Assembly: GCA_036272815.1 (NCBI GenBank)
Contig: DATAYA010000359.1
Location: 1-6,880 of the forward strand
From: DATAYA01 sp036272815
Lineage (GTDB): Bacteria > Pseudomonadota > Alphaproteobacteria > Acetobacterales > Acetobacteraceae
DNA length: 6,880 bases
Direction of reading: 5' to 3'
The notes beneath the pieces were generated by a model, which ran no database searches, had not been told where the DNA came from, and worked only from the letters and a program-made list of their open reading frames with translations. Below, in pieces: positions 1 through 4,839 of this stretch. Both the position numbers and the translations under genes were made by a program. Within the stretch, counting starts at the first letter, position 1; each line of letters opens with the position of its first letter.

Positions 1-429
1 CTGGACGCCCGGCAGCGCCATGCACACCTCGCCCTGCGGCACGGTCGCGGCGAAGGCGTGGTCGTCGAGTTGCGTCACGTCCAGCTCGGTCGAACTCATC
101 ATCAGAAAGCGGTTGCCGCCGAGCTCGATCCGCGCCTGCGCCTGCGGTTCGGTCCAGAACGAATCGCCCGTCGCGACCGGGTAGTTTAGCACCGCCGGGC
201 TCCACTGCGTGTCCTCTGCGGCGTGGAACGACACCGTCCCGGTGATCTGCGCCAGCCGCCCGGCCCGCGTCGGCGGCACCTGGTCGAGCGAGGCGGCAGC
301 GGTGCCCCCCGTGGGGGGCGGCGGCGGGGCCGATTGCGCCGAGGCGGCCCCGGTCCAGATCGGCGCCAGCACCAGGCTGCCGGCCGCGACCGCCGCGCAG
401 AGGCGGAAGCGTCGGGAATGCGGGCGCAT
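1..429 (-). CDS. Secreted FecR-like/DUF6600 domain protein, C-terminus beyond window edge
   Basis: The first 143 codons of a minus-strand gene run off the left edge without a stop. The ATG at 429-427 follows an AGAGGAG Shine-Dalgarno at 436-442. Residues 1-31 form a Sec signal peptide: Arg-rich start, hydrophobic core at about 10-25, and an ASA|Q cleavage site after residue 31. A short proline run (35-39) follows. From about residue 57 the sequence GRLAQITGTVSF, then W76-S-P, LNYPVATGD (81-89) and a late LDDH (121-124), matches the N-terminal beta-rich FecR-like region of DUF6600 proteins. Members of that family are exported, often several hundred residues long, and of unknown function; a role at the envelope is inference. 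It diverges from the small lipoprotein gene at 645. Family assignment is from memory of conserved motifs; the missing C-terminus would normally carry the rest of the domain. Confidence 0.85.
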   Translation of the reverse strand, partial: MRPHSRRFRLCAAVAAGSLVLAPIWTGAASAQSAPPPPPTGGTAAASLDQVPPTRAGRLAQITGTVSFHAAEDTQWSPAVLNYPVATGDSFWTEPQAQARIELGGNRFLMMSSTELDVTQLDDHAFAATVPQGEVCMALPGVQ

Positions 430-551
430 CGAAATCTCCTCTCGAAATCCGCTCAGCCCGCAAACGGGCCGCTGGACAAGCTCTGGACCGGCAACATGGC
501 CAAACAAAGCTACAGTTGAACGCAAAAGCGTCACAATGGTTCTGTTGGCTG

Positions 552-583
552 AGGCATGGCGTTCTGTCGGGTGAGCCATGCCT
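552..583. repeat. Perfect 9-bp inverted repeat in divergent intergenic region
   Basis: AGGCATGGC (552-560) and its exact reverse complement GCCATGCCT (575-583) are separated by 14 bp. The arm centres lie 23 bp apart, about two helical turns, which suits a dimeric regulator bound to one DNA face. The site ends 61 bp before the lipoprotein ATG and starts 122 bp from the DUF6600 ATG, so it could serve either gene. It could also form an RNA hairpin if the lipoprotein leader starts upstream. No convincing sigma-70 boxes were found in the gap 430-644. A short hairpin, GCCCG-caaa-CGGGC (456-469), lies in the DUF6600 leader. Confidence 0.5.
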
Positions 584-630
584 GTGCGTTGCCACGATCT
601 CGCCACACCCCGCGCGTAATAGCCACGACA

Positions 631-636
631 AAGGAG
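631..636 (+). promoter_or_regulatory. Shine-Dalgarno fixing the lipoprotein start
   Basis: AAGGAG lies 8 nt before ATG 645. It selects this start over the in-frame upstream ATG at 516, which would place 43 uncharacteristic residues before the signal peptide. Confidence 0.8.
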
Positions 637-644
637 ACAGAGAG

Positions 645-845
645 ATGCGACGACAAACCATGATTCGCGCCTGCGCCGCAGTCGGGCTACTCGGCCTATT
701 GTCACTGGGCGGCTGCGCCTACTATCCCTATGGCTACGGCTACTATCCGGGCTACGCCTACGGCTACGGCTATCCTGGTTACGCCGCGGCGCCGGTCTAT
801 GGCGGCGTCGCCGTCGGCTACGGCGGCGGCTACTGGCGCCGCTGA
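645..845 (+). CDS. Tiny Tyr/Gly-rich lipoprotein (66 aa)
   Basis: This encodes a 66-residue protein. Residues 1-23 are a lipoprotein signal peptide: MRRQTMIR, a hydrophobic core rich in Leu, Ala and Gly, then the lipobox L21-G22-G23 before the lipidated Cys24. The mature part is only 43 residues, almost all Tyr, Gly, Pro and Ala, built from degenerate YGYGYYPGY-like units, and it ends in GGGYWRR. Such composition suggests an unstructured or stacking, surface-associated peptide anchored in the envelope, but no function can be assigned. The usual +2 Asp retention signal is absent (Ala25), so outer-membrane sorting is plausible. It is transcribed away from the DUF6600 gene and ends 3 bp before the convergent MFS gene. 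An in-frame ATG at 660 (Met6) is a less likely start because it would remove the N-terminal arginines. Small Tyr/Gly-rich lipoproteins of this kind are commonly annotated as hypothetical. Confidence 0.85.
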   Translation: MRRQTMIRACAAVGLLGLLSLGGCAYYPYGYGYYPGYAYGYGYPGYAAAPVYGGVAVGYGGGYWRR

Positions 846-848
846 GCG

Positions 849-2144
849 TCACTCCGCGAGCGCCGGCGCGGCCGCCGCGACCGCTTCCAGCGGCCGCTCG
901 GGATGCACCAGGAACCACAGCGCCGCGCCGACCACGCCCGCGAGTGCGATGCCGATCAGGGCACCCGACCAACCGCCGGTCCAGCCCACCATCAGGGCGG
1001 CGAAAATCGGCCCGAACACGCCGCCCATGTTGCCCAGGAAATTGGTCCAGCCGGCGACGATACCCGTCGCCCCCTGGCCGAGTTCCTGCGTCGCCGGCCA
1101 GATCGAGACCTGCGTGAGCCCGATCCCGCCGAGCGAGACGCAGAGCAGCGCCACCATGAGCGGCACGGACGCGGCCTGCGACGCCAGGATCAGCGCCCCC
1201 GCGCCGATCAGGAATCCCGCCACCGCCGTCGGCACCCGCGCCGCCCACACCGAGCCCGTGCGCACCAGAACCCGGTCCGCGAACGCCCCGCCCGCGAACA
1301 CCACGACGAACATCGCGACCCACGGCAGCGACGCATAGACGCCCATGCGTGCGAGCGAGAGGTGCCGGCTTTGCACGAGGTAGGTCGGCAGCCAGGTGGT
1401 GAAAAAGCTCTGGATCAGCACCAGAAAGAAATACTGTAGCCCGATCGCCCAGAACCGCACCGAGCGGAGGCAGTGCCGCAGCGTCCCCGCTGCCGCGCGC
1501 CCGGCGTCCGAGCCCCGGCCGGCCTCGATGTAACGCGCCTCGGCGGGCTGGATGCGCGGATGCGCGTGCGGATCGTCGCGGAAGAACACCCACCAGGCGA
1601 TGCCGAGCACGGCGCCCGCGATGCCGTAGAGAAAGAATGCCCACTGCCAGCCGAGCCGTGTCGCGATCAGGATCGTCAGCGGGCCGCCCACGATCGGCCC
1701 GAAATAGAGCCCGCCGAGCAGGATCGAGTTGCCCCGCCCGCGCTCCCGCTCGGGGAACCAGCGCTTGATCGCCAGCACCGAACTTGGCCAGTCCGCCGAC
1801 TGCCCGACACCGAGCAGCCCCCGGATCCCGACGAACGAGGCGAGCGAGAAGCCGAGCGGGGTCGCCGCCGTCAGCACCGACCACAGCAAATTGGCCCAGA
1901 ACAGCGACCGCCGCGGTCCCACCCGCTCCGCGAGCCAGCCGCCCGGCACCTGCAGCAGCGCATAGCACCAGGTGAACGCGGTCAGGATCAGCGACATGTC
2001 GACCAGCGTGAAGCCGAACTGCCGCTGGATGATCGGCGAGGCGACCGCCATCGCGGTGCGGTCGAGCGACATGACGAAGGTGATCGGGAAGATCAGCAGC
2101 ACCATGAGCTGCCAGCGGAGACGGCCGGAAGGGGGCGCGATCAT
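849..2144 (-). CDS. MFS transporter, anion:cation symporter (ACS) type
   Basis: The 431-residue protein has the length and 12 hydrophobic segments usual for major facilitator superfamily carriers of the inner membrane. MFS motif A is present in the cytoplasmic loop between TM2 and TM3 as G69-W-L-A-E-R-V-G-P-R-R79. R108-G-L-L-G-V-G-Q before a WP pair, followed by KRWFPERERGRGNS (127-140), is characteristic of the ACS family, as is FRDDPHAHP after TM6 (188-196). ACS carriers import organic anions such as hexuronates, phthalate, tartrate or aromatic acids, usually with protons. The substrate cannot be read here, and no catabolic gene is adjacent on this strand. The start ATG has only a weak GTAGG-like ribosome site, so Met14 remains a possible alternative. 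Family members usually have Glu where Gln115 lies. The gene is probably transcribed alone, converging on the lipoprotein gene. Confidence 0.93.
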   Translation of the reverse strand: MIAPPSGRLRWQLMVLLIFPITFVMSLDRTAMAVASPIIQRQFGFTLVDMSLILTAFTWCYALLQVPGGWLAERVGPRRSLFWANLLWSVLTAATPLGFSLASFVGIRGLLGVGQSADWPSSVLAIKRWFPERERGRGNSILLGGLYFGPIVGGPLTILIATRLGWQWAFFLYGIAGAVLGIAWWVFFRDDPHAHPRIQPAEARYIEAGRGSDAGRAAAGTLRHCLRSVRFWAIGLQYFFLVLIQSFFTTWLPTYLVQSRHLSLARMGVYASLPWVAMFVVVFAGGAFADRVLVRTGSVWAARVPTAVAGFLIGAGALILASQAASVPLMVALLCVSLGGIGLTQVSIWPATQELGQGATGIVAGWTNFLGNMGGVFGPIFAALMVGWTGGWSGALIGIALAGVVGAALWFLVHPERPLEAVAAAAPALAE

Positions 2145-2182
2145 GCGCCGAACCTACGGTCTTCGTTGCGCACTACAAGGCA

Positions 2183-2207
2183 AAGCTGACGATTGGCTGG
2201 ACAGCTT
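2183..2207. repeat. Short inverted repeat upstream of the MFS gene
   Basis: AAGCTG (2183-2188) and CAGCTT (2202-2207) form a 6-bp inverted repeat with a 13-bp spacer, 39 to 63 bp upstream of the MFS start codon. The position suits an operator for a substrate-responsive regulator, but the arms are short enough to arise by chance. No regulator gene is present nearby, and no good promoter boxes were recognised in 2145-2290. Confidence 0.25.
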
Positions 2208-2290
2208 GAAGTCGGACCGGTCTTTGCAACGCGTATCTGCATGACCGCACGATTTGGCTTTGGGTCGCCGCGGTCGCAGTGCTGGCCGTG

Positions 2291-2324
2291 GATCGGGAGT
2301 GGCGCCGAGGCGTCACTCCCGATC
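2291..2324 (-). terminator. Long hairpin after the PEP-CTERM gene
   Basis: Perfect 11-bp arms (GATCGGGAGTG at 2291-2301, CACTCCCGATC at 2314-2324) flank a further CGC/GCG stem (2303-2305 with 2310-2312) and a 4-base loop. The total stem is about 15 bp with one internal non-Watson-Crick position (2302/2313). It begins 13 bp downstream of the TAA stop of the minus-strand PEP-CTERM gene. No T-run follows on either strand, so it may be an mRNA 3'-end stabiliser or a terminator that does not rely on a U-tract. The 2302/2313 pair would be A-C in the minus transcript but G-U in a plus transcript. Confidence 0.65.
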
Positions 2325-2337
2325 GAATTCTAAGCGA

Positions 2338-2958
2338 TTAGGAGGCTCTGGAACGGCGCGCCAAACCGAGTCCAACAAGCCCGAGCCCGAGCAGGGCCAG
2401 GGTAGCGGGTTCGGGAACCGGCACCGAAATCGTGGAAACGCGCGGCTGCTGCAGCTGGTTGAAGCCGACCGGGTCGGAAACTGACACTGACGACAGCGTC
2501 TCTCCGTTTGCGGTCGTGATGGTCAGGAAGTTGTTGCCCGAACCGAGGTTGTAAGTGAACACAAATGTCCCGTCGTTGGCGACCGCGGTGACGGTGGCAG
2601 TGCCACCGCCGCCTTGCGGCTGACCGACGACGGCCGGGTTGAAGATGAAGTCCCCGAACGTGAAACCCGGAACGGTGAAGGTGAAGTTCGTCAGAAGCGC
2701 CGCGCTGTCTGTCGGCGAGAAGAACGCCTGTCCGACGCCGCCCGTCGTCAGACTCTGCGACGAGGTGAATTGCACTGGCGTGTTCGACTGGTTCGTGGCG
2801 CCGGTGATCGTCGTTCCCGTCTGAGAAGACCCGAACAGGATGTTTTGCTCGCCGGTCTGCGGGTTGTTGCCGAGGGTGAAAATGACGCTCGCATTAGCCG
2901 CGCCGGCGAACGCGAACAGCGAGACGGCCGCGACTAAACCAGTGATCGAATTGCGCAT
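2338..2958 (-). CDS. PEP-CTERM sorting-domain protein (exosortase substrate), 206 aa
   Basis: This is an exported protein with a Sec signal peptide (residues 1-23, cleavage ANA|S) and a classic PEP-CTERM tail: V181-P-E-P184, a hydrophobic helix of Leu, Gly and Ala (about 185-200), then the basic end ARRSRAS. Exosortase recognises such tails, cleaves them and releases the protein to the surface or exopolysaccharide matrix; the exosortase gene must lie elsewhere. The middle is Gly, Thr, Ser and Asn-rich and Cys-free. NPQTGEQNILF (32-42), TGATNQS (52-58), FTFGDFIFNP (99-108) and NNFLTITTANGETLSSVSVS (142-161) fit the beta-sandwich body common among short PEP-CTERM proteins. Met at 2958 is chosen because AGGGGAA precedes it by 8 nt and the signal peptide starts there; the frame stays open upstream to 3300 but encodes nothing signal-like. 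A sigma-54 promoter lies just upstream. Base composition is less GC-rich than in neighbouring genes. Confidence 0.95.
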   Translation of the reverse strand: MRNSITGLVAAVSLFAFAGAANASVIFTLGNNPQTGEQNILFGSSQTGTTITGATNQSNTPVQFTSSQSLTTGGVGQAFFSPTDSAALLTNFTFTVPGFTFGDFIFNPAVVGQPQGGGGTATVTAVANDGTFVFTYNLGSGNNFLTITTANGETLSSVSVSDPVGFNQLQQPRVSTISVPVPEPATLALLGLGLVGLGLARRSRAS

Positions 2959-2966
2959 GGGCGATA

Positions 2967-2973
2967 TTCCCCT
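2967..2973 (-). promoter_or_regulatory. Shine-Dalgarno fixing the PEP-CTERM start
   Basis: AGGGGAA on the minus strand, 8 nt before ATG 2958. It directly abuts the 3' arm of the inverted repeat at 2974-3000, so a structure there could affect ribosome access. Confidence 0.8.
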
Positions 2974-3000
2974 GTGACGAACGCGTAAAACGTTCGTCAC
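2974..3000. repeat. Perfect 10-bp inverted repeat over the predicted transcription start
   Basis: GTGACGAACG (2974-2983) and CGTTCGTCAC (2991-3000) are exact reverse complements with a 7-bp spacer. The repeat lies between the sigma-54 promoter (3007-3023) and the Shine-Dalgarno (2967-2973) of the PEP-CTERM gene. With the -12 C at 3008, transcription should begin near 2996, inside the outer arm. A transcript starting there could still form a 6-bp hairpin at its very 5' end. It may be an operator that blocks promoter opening, or a 5'-end mRNA stabiliser. Which one cannot be told from sequence. Confidence 0.7.
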
Positions 3001-3006
3001 TTGCAA

Positions 3007-3023
3007 AGCAATAACTGTGCCAG
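3007..3023 (-). promoter_or_regulatory. Sigma-54 (RpoN) -24/-12 promoter of the PEP-CTERM gene
   Basis: The minus strand reads CTGGCACAGTTATTGCT. Against the sigma-54 consensus YTGGCACG-N4-TTGCW it differs only at the G after GGCAC (A here). The invariant GG (3021-3020) and GC (3009-3008) are spaced by exactly 10 bp. Predicted +1 is about 2996, giving a leader of about 38 nt. Sigma-54 promoters need an AAA+ activator bound upstream, here around 3080-3220. PEP-CTERM/exosortase systems are known to travel with a sigma-54 activator pair (PrsK/PrsR), which makes this assignment biologically coherent. Confidence 0.8.
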
Positions 3024-3305
3024 TCATGATGAACAGGGGGCTTGCGGCGCTGAGACAGGCCTTCGCGCGCTCGGATGTAATGGATTCCGACACAGACTTG
3101 CCGGATCGACGGCATACGCGATGGCACAAAGCGTGACAGCTACGTATGTTGCGCCGCCAAATACAGCAAAAGGCACTGTCAAGACTTATAGACATTTGTG
3201 CGGCTGAGCGTTTCGAATCTAAATGAGACCGCGCATTCCCGTGAGGCGAGAGATCGATCGCCGACCTGCGCCGACACAGCGAAACCGAGCGGCACGGCAA
3301 AGCCG

Positions 3306-3327
3306 AAAAAGCCCGCTCACGGCCGGC
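3306..3327 (-). terminator. Possible Rho-independent terminator of the amidase gene
   Basis: Downstream of the amidase stop codon, the minus strand reads GCCGGCCGTGAGCGGGC followed by TTTTT (3310-3306). The outer GCC/GGC and inner GC/GC pairs form a short stem with one G-G mismatch and a five-base loop. The T5 run directly after it is the only one in this area. The stem is short and imperfect, so the call is tentative. Confidence 0.4.
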
Positions 3328-3368
3328 CTACGCCAAGACGCGCCAGAGCATCCGTGTCGCGCAGCCGC

Positions 3369-4775
3369 TCAGGCCGAACCGACACACCCCGGCGCGAACC
3401 CGACCGGCGCCCCCTGCTCGATCACCCGCGCCGCCCGCAGCACCAGGTCGTCCCGGTACAGCGCCGCCGCGACCTGCACCGAGCGCGGCAGCCCGTCCTG
3501 CCCCGCCGGCATCGGCACCGTAATCGCCGGCTGGCGTGTCAGGTTGAACGCGAACGTCCACGGCGCCCAGTCGTGCCACAGCGCCTCCGCGGCACGCACC
3601 GTCGGCGCATCCGCGAGCGGCGGTCCGGCAGGCACGGTCGGGCAGAGCACGAGATCGAACCCTTGGGCGAACCGCGCCATCGCATGTGCCGCCGCAAGCC
3701 GCATCGCCTCCGCGTCGAGATAGTCGATCGCCGACATCCCCCGCTGCGCGGCCACCACCTCCAGCAGGCCGGGATCGAGCCACCCACGCCGCTCTTCCGG
3801 GATCGAGCCCACCAGCCGCGCCAGCGCCACCCCCCAGACCCGGCCGAAGATCGTCCGCGTATCCGGAAGGCCGGCCTCCGCCTCGCTCACCTCGGCCCCC
3901 GCCGCCGCGAGCAGCCCCGCCGCCGTCTCCAGCGCCGCCGCACCGCCGGCATCGAGCGGTGCGTCGAAGCCGGGCCGGCGCAGGATCGCGACGCGCATCC
4001 CCGCTACCCCGTCCTCGATCCCGTCGCGCCAGTCGCGCGGTTCGTCGGGCAGGCAATAGGGGTCGCGCAGGTCGAAGCGCGCCATCGCCGAGAGCATCAG
4101 CGCCGTGTCGCGCACCGTCCGCGTGATCGGCCCGGCGCAGGCGATTGCGGCGAAGGCGCCGAGCGGCCATTGCGGGATGCGCCCGAAACTCGGCTTCAGC
4201 CCGACCGCGCCGCACCAGGCGGCCGGGATGCGGACCGAGCCGCCGGCATCGGTGCCGACATGCAGCGGCCCGAACCCGGCGGCACACGCGGCCGCCGCGC
4301 CCGAGGACGAGCCGACGGGTGTGCGGCTGCGGTCCCACGGGTTGCGGGTGATGCCGTGCAGCGGGTTGTCGCCGGGGGATTTCCAGCCGAACTCGGTGGT
4401 GGTCGTCTTGCCCAGGATCACCGCCCCCTCGGCCTTCAGCCCGAGCACCAGCGGCGCGTCCTCGGCGGCGGCCGCATCGTCGGTGGTGCGGCTGCCGCGC
4501 CGTGTCGGCAAGCCGGCGAGATCGACCAGATCCTTGACCGTCGTGGGCACGCCGTCGAGCAGGCCCGCCGGACGGCCGGCCGCCCAGCGCCGCTCGCTCT
4601 CCGCCGCCGCCGCCTCGGCGCGCGGGTCGAAGCAGGCGAAGGCGTTGAGCGCCGGATCGTGCGCCGCGATGCGCGCCCGCACCGCGGCGAGCGCCTCCCG
4701 AGGACTGAGCGCACGCCGCTCATAGAGCACGAGCAGCTCCTCCGCGTGCATCATGGCAGGGTCGCTCTGCGTCAT
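3369..4775 (-). CDS. Amidase-signature family hydrolase (GatA-like amidase), 468 aa
   Basis: This is a soluble amidase-signature enzyme that hydrolyses a C-N amide bond through a Ser-cisSer-Lys triad. All three residues are visible: K81 in GVPTTVKDL, cis-Ser S156 in VGSSSGAAAA, and nucleophile S180 in GTDAGGSVRIPA; AWCGAVGLKPSFGRIP follows as usual. The length suits stand-alone amidases and GatA. No GatB or GatC is nearby, so a catabolic amidase is more likely than a tRNA amidotransferase subunit. No signal peptide is seen, so it is cytoplasmic. Three in-frame ATGs (4799, 4790, 4775) compete. The one at 4775 is chosen because only it has a ribosome site (GGAAG, 5 nt away), giving MTQSDPAMMHAEELL. 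The frame is open to 5075, but that extension lies antisense to the deacetylase gene. It diverges from that gene across 64 bp, suggesting shared control and a joint role. The substrate is unknown. Confidence 0.93.
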   Translation of the reverse strand: MTQSDPAMMHAEELLVLYERRALSPREALAAVRARIAAHDPALNAFACFDPRAEAAAAESERRWAAGRPAGLLDGVPTTVKDLVDLAGLPTRRGSRTTDDAAAAEDAPLVLGLKAEGAVILGKTTTTEFGWKSPGDNPLHGITRNPWDRSRTPVGSSSGAAAACAAGFGPLHVGTDAGGSVRIPAAWCGAVGLKPSFGRIPQWPLGAFAAIACAGPITRTVRDTALMLSAMARFDLRDPYCLPDEPRDWRDGIEDGVAGMRVAILRRPGFDAPLDAGGAAALETAAGLLAAAGAEVSEAEAGLPDTRTIFGRVWGVALARLVGSIPEERRGWLDPGLLEVVAAQRGMSAIDYLDAEAMRLAAAHAMARFAQGFDLVLCPTVPAGPPLADAPTVRAAEALWHDWAPWTFAFNLTRQPAITVPMPAGQDGLPRSVQVAAALYRDDLVLRAARVIEQGAPVGFAPGCVGSA

Positions 4776-4800
4776 CGTTGCTTCCGTCATCCGCGTCATC
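4770..4800. repeat. Three direct copies of CGTCATC at the amidase start
   Basis: CGTCATC occurs at 4770-4776, 4785-4791 and 4794-4800. On the minus strand these are three in-frame GATGACG units, each containing an ATG-ACG (Met-Thr) pair, so they create the triple start-codon ambiguity of the amidase. They may be only a coding coincidence, or a direct-repeat operator in the divergent control region. Confidence 0.4.
4781..4785 (-). promoter_or_regulatory. Shine-Dalgarno deciding the amidase start
   Basis: GGAAG on the minus strand, 5 nt before ATG 4775. The two upstream in-frame ATGs (4790, 4799) have no purine-rich site at a usable distance. Confidence 0.6.
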
Positions 4801-4826
4801 GGCGCAGCATGGATGGGAAGTGCCTC

Positions 4827-4831
4827 GGAGG
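4827..4831 (+). promoter_or_regulatory. Shine-Dalgarno fixing the deacetylase start
   Basis: GGAGG, 8 nt before ATG 4840. It selects this start over the in-frame ATG at 4753, which would overlap the first codons of the amidase and add 29 residues unlike the family. Confidence 0.85.
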
Positions 4832-4839
4832 GAACAGCG

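Larger units (their letters stand above)
3001..3368. other. Intergenic region with lower GC upstream of the PEP-CTERM gene
   Basis: No credible gene was found. Short frames here lack ribosome sites and recognisable protein character. The stretch holds the sigma-54 promoter (3007-3023) and a possible activator half-site pair, TGTC-N10-GACA (3177-3194), about 155 bp upstream of the -24 element. A probable terminator of the amidase gene lies near 3306-3327. Base composition is much less GC-rich than the flanking coding sequence; one 60-bp stretch, 3121-3180, counts to about 52% GC. Confidence 0.6.

Noticed and set aside
304..319. GCCCCCC-GT-GGGGGGC palindrome as a phase-variable tract or regulatory hairpin
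   Set aside because: It lies inside the Pro/Gly-coding region after the signal peptide of the DUF6600 gene. The six-base runs are short for slippage and expected in such GC-rich coding sequence.
1473..2189. Open plus-strand frame inside the MFS gene
   Set aside because: Arg/Glu/Pro-rich shadow of the transporter, with no ribosome site.
2215..2222. GACCGGTC palindrome upstream of the MFS gene as an operator
   Set aside because: Eight-base GC-rich palindromes are common by chance here, and nothing else supports it.
3122..3136. Second TGGCAC element on the plus strand as a sigma-54 promoter
   Set aside because: The bases 10 bp after the GG are GA rather than the required GC, and no gene follows on that strand.
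2959..3300. N-terminal extension of the PEP-CTERM frame
   Set aside because: The 114 extra codons cover the sigma-54 promoter and lack signal-peptide character. The start at 2958 has a ribosome site and begins a proper signal peptide.
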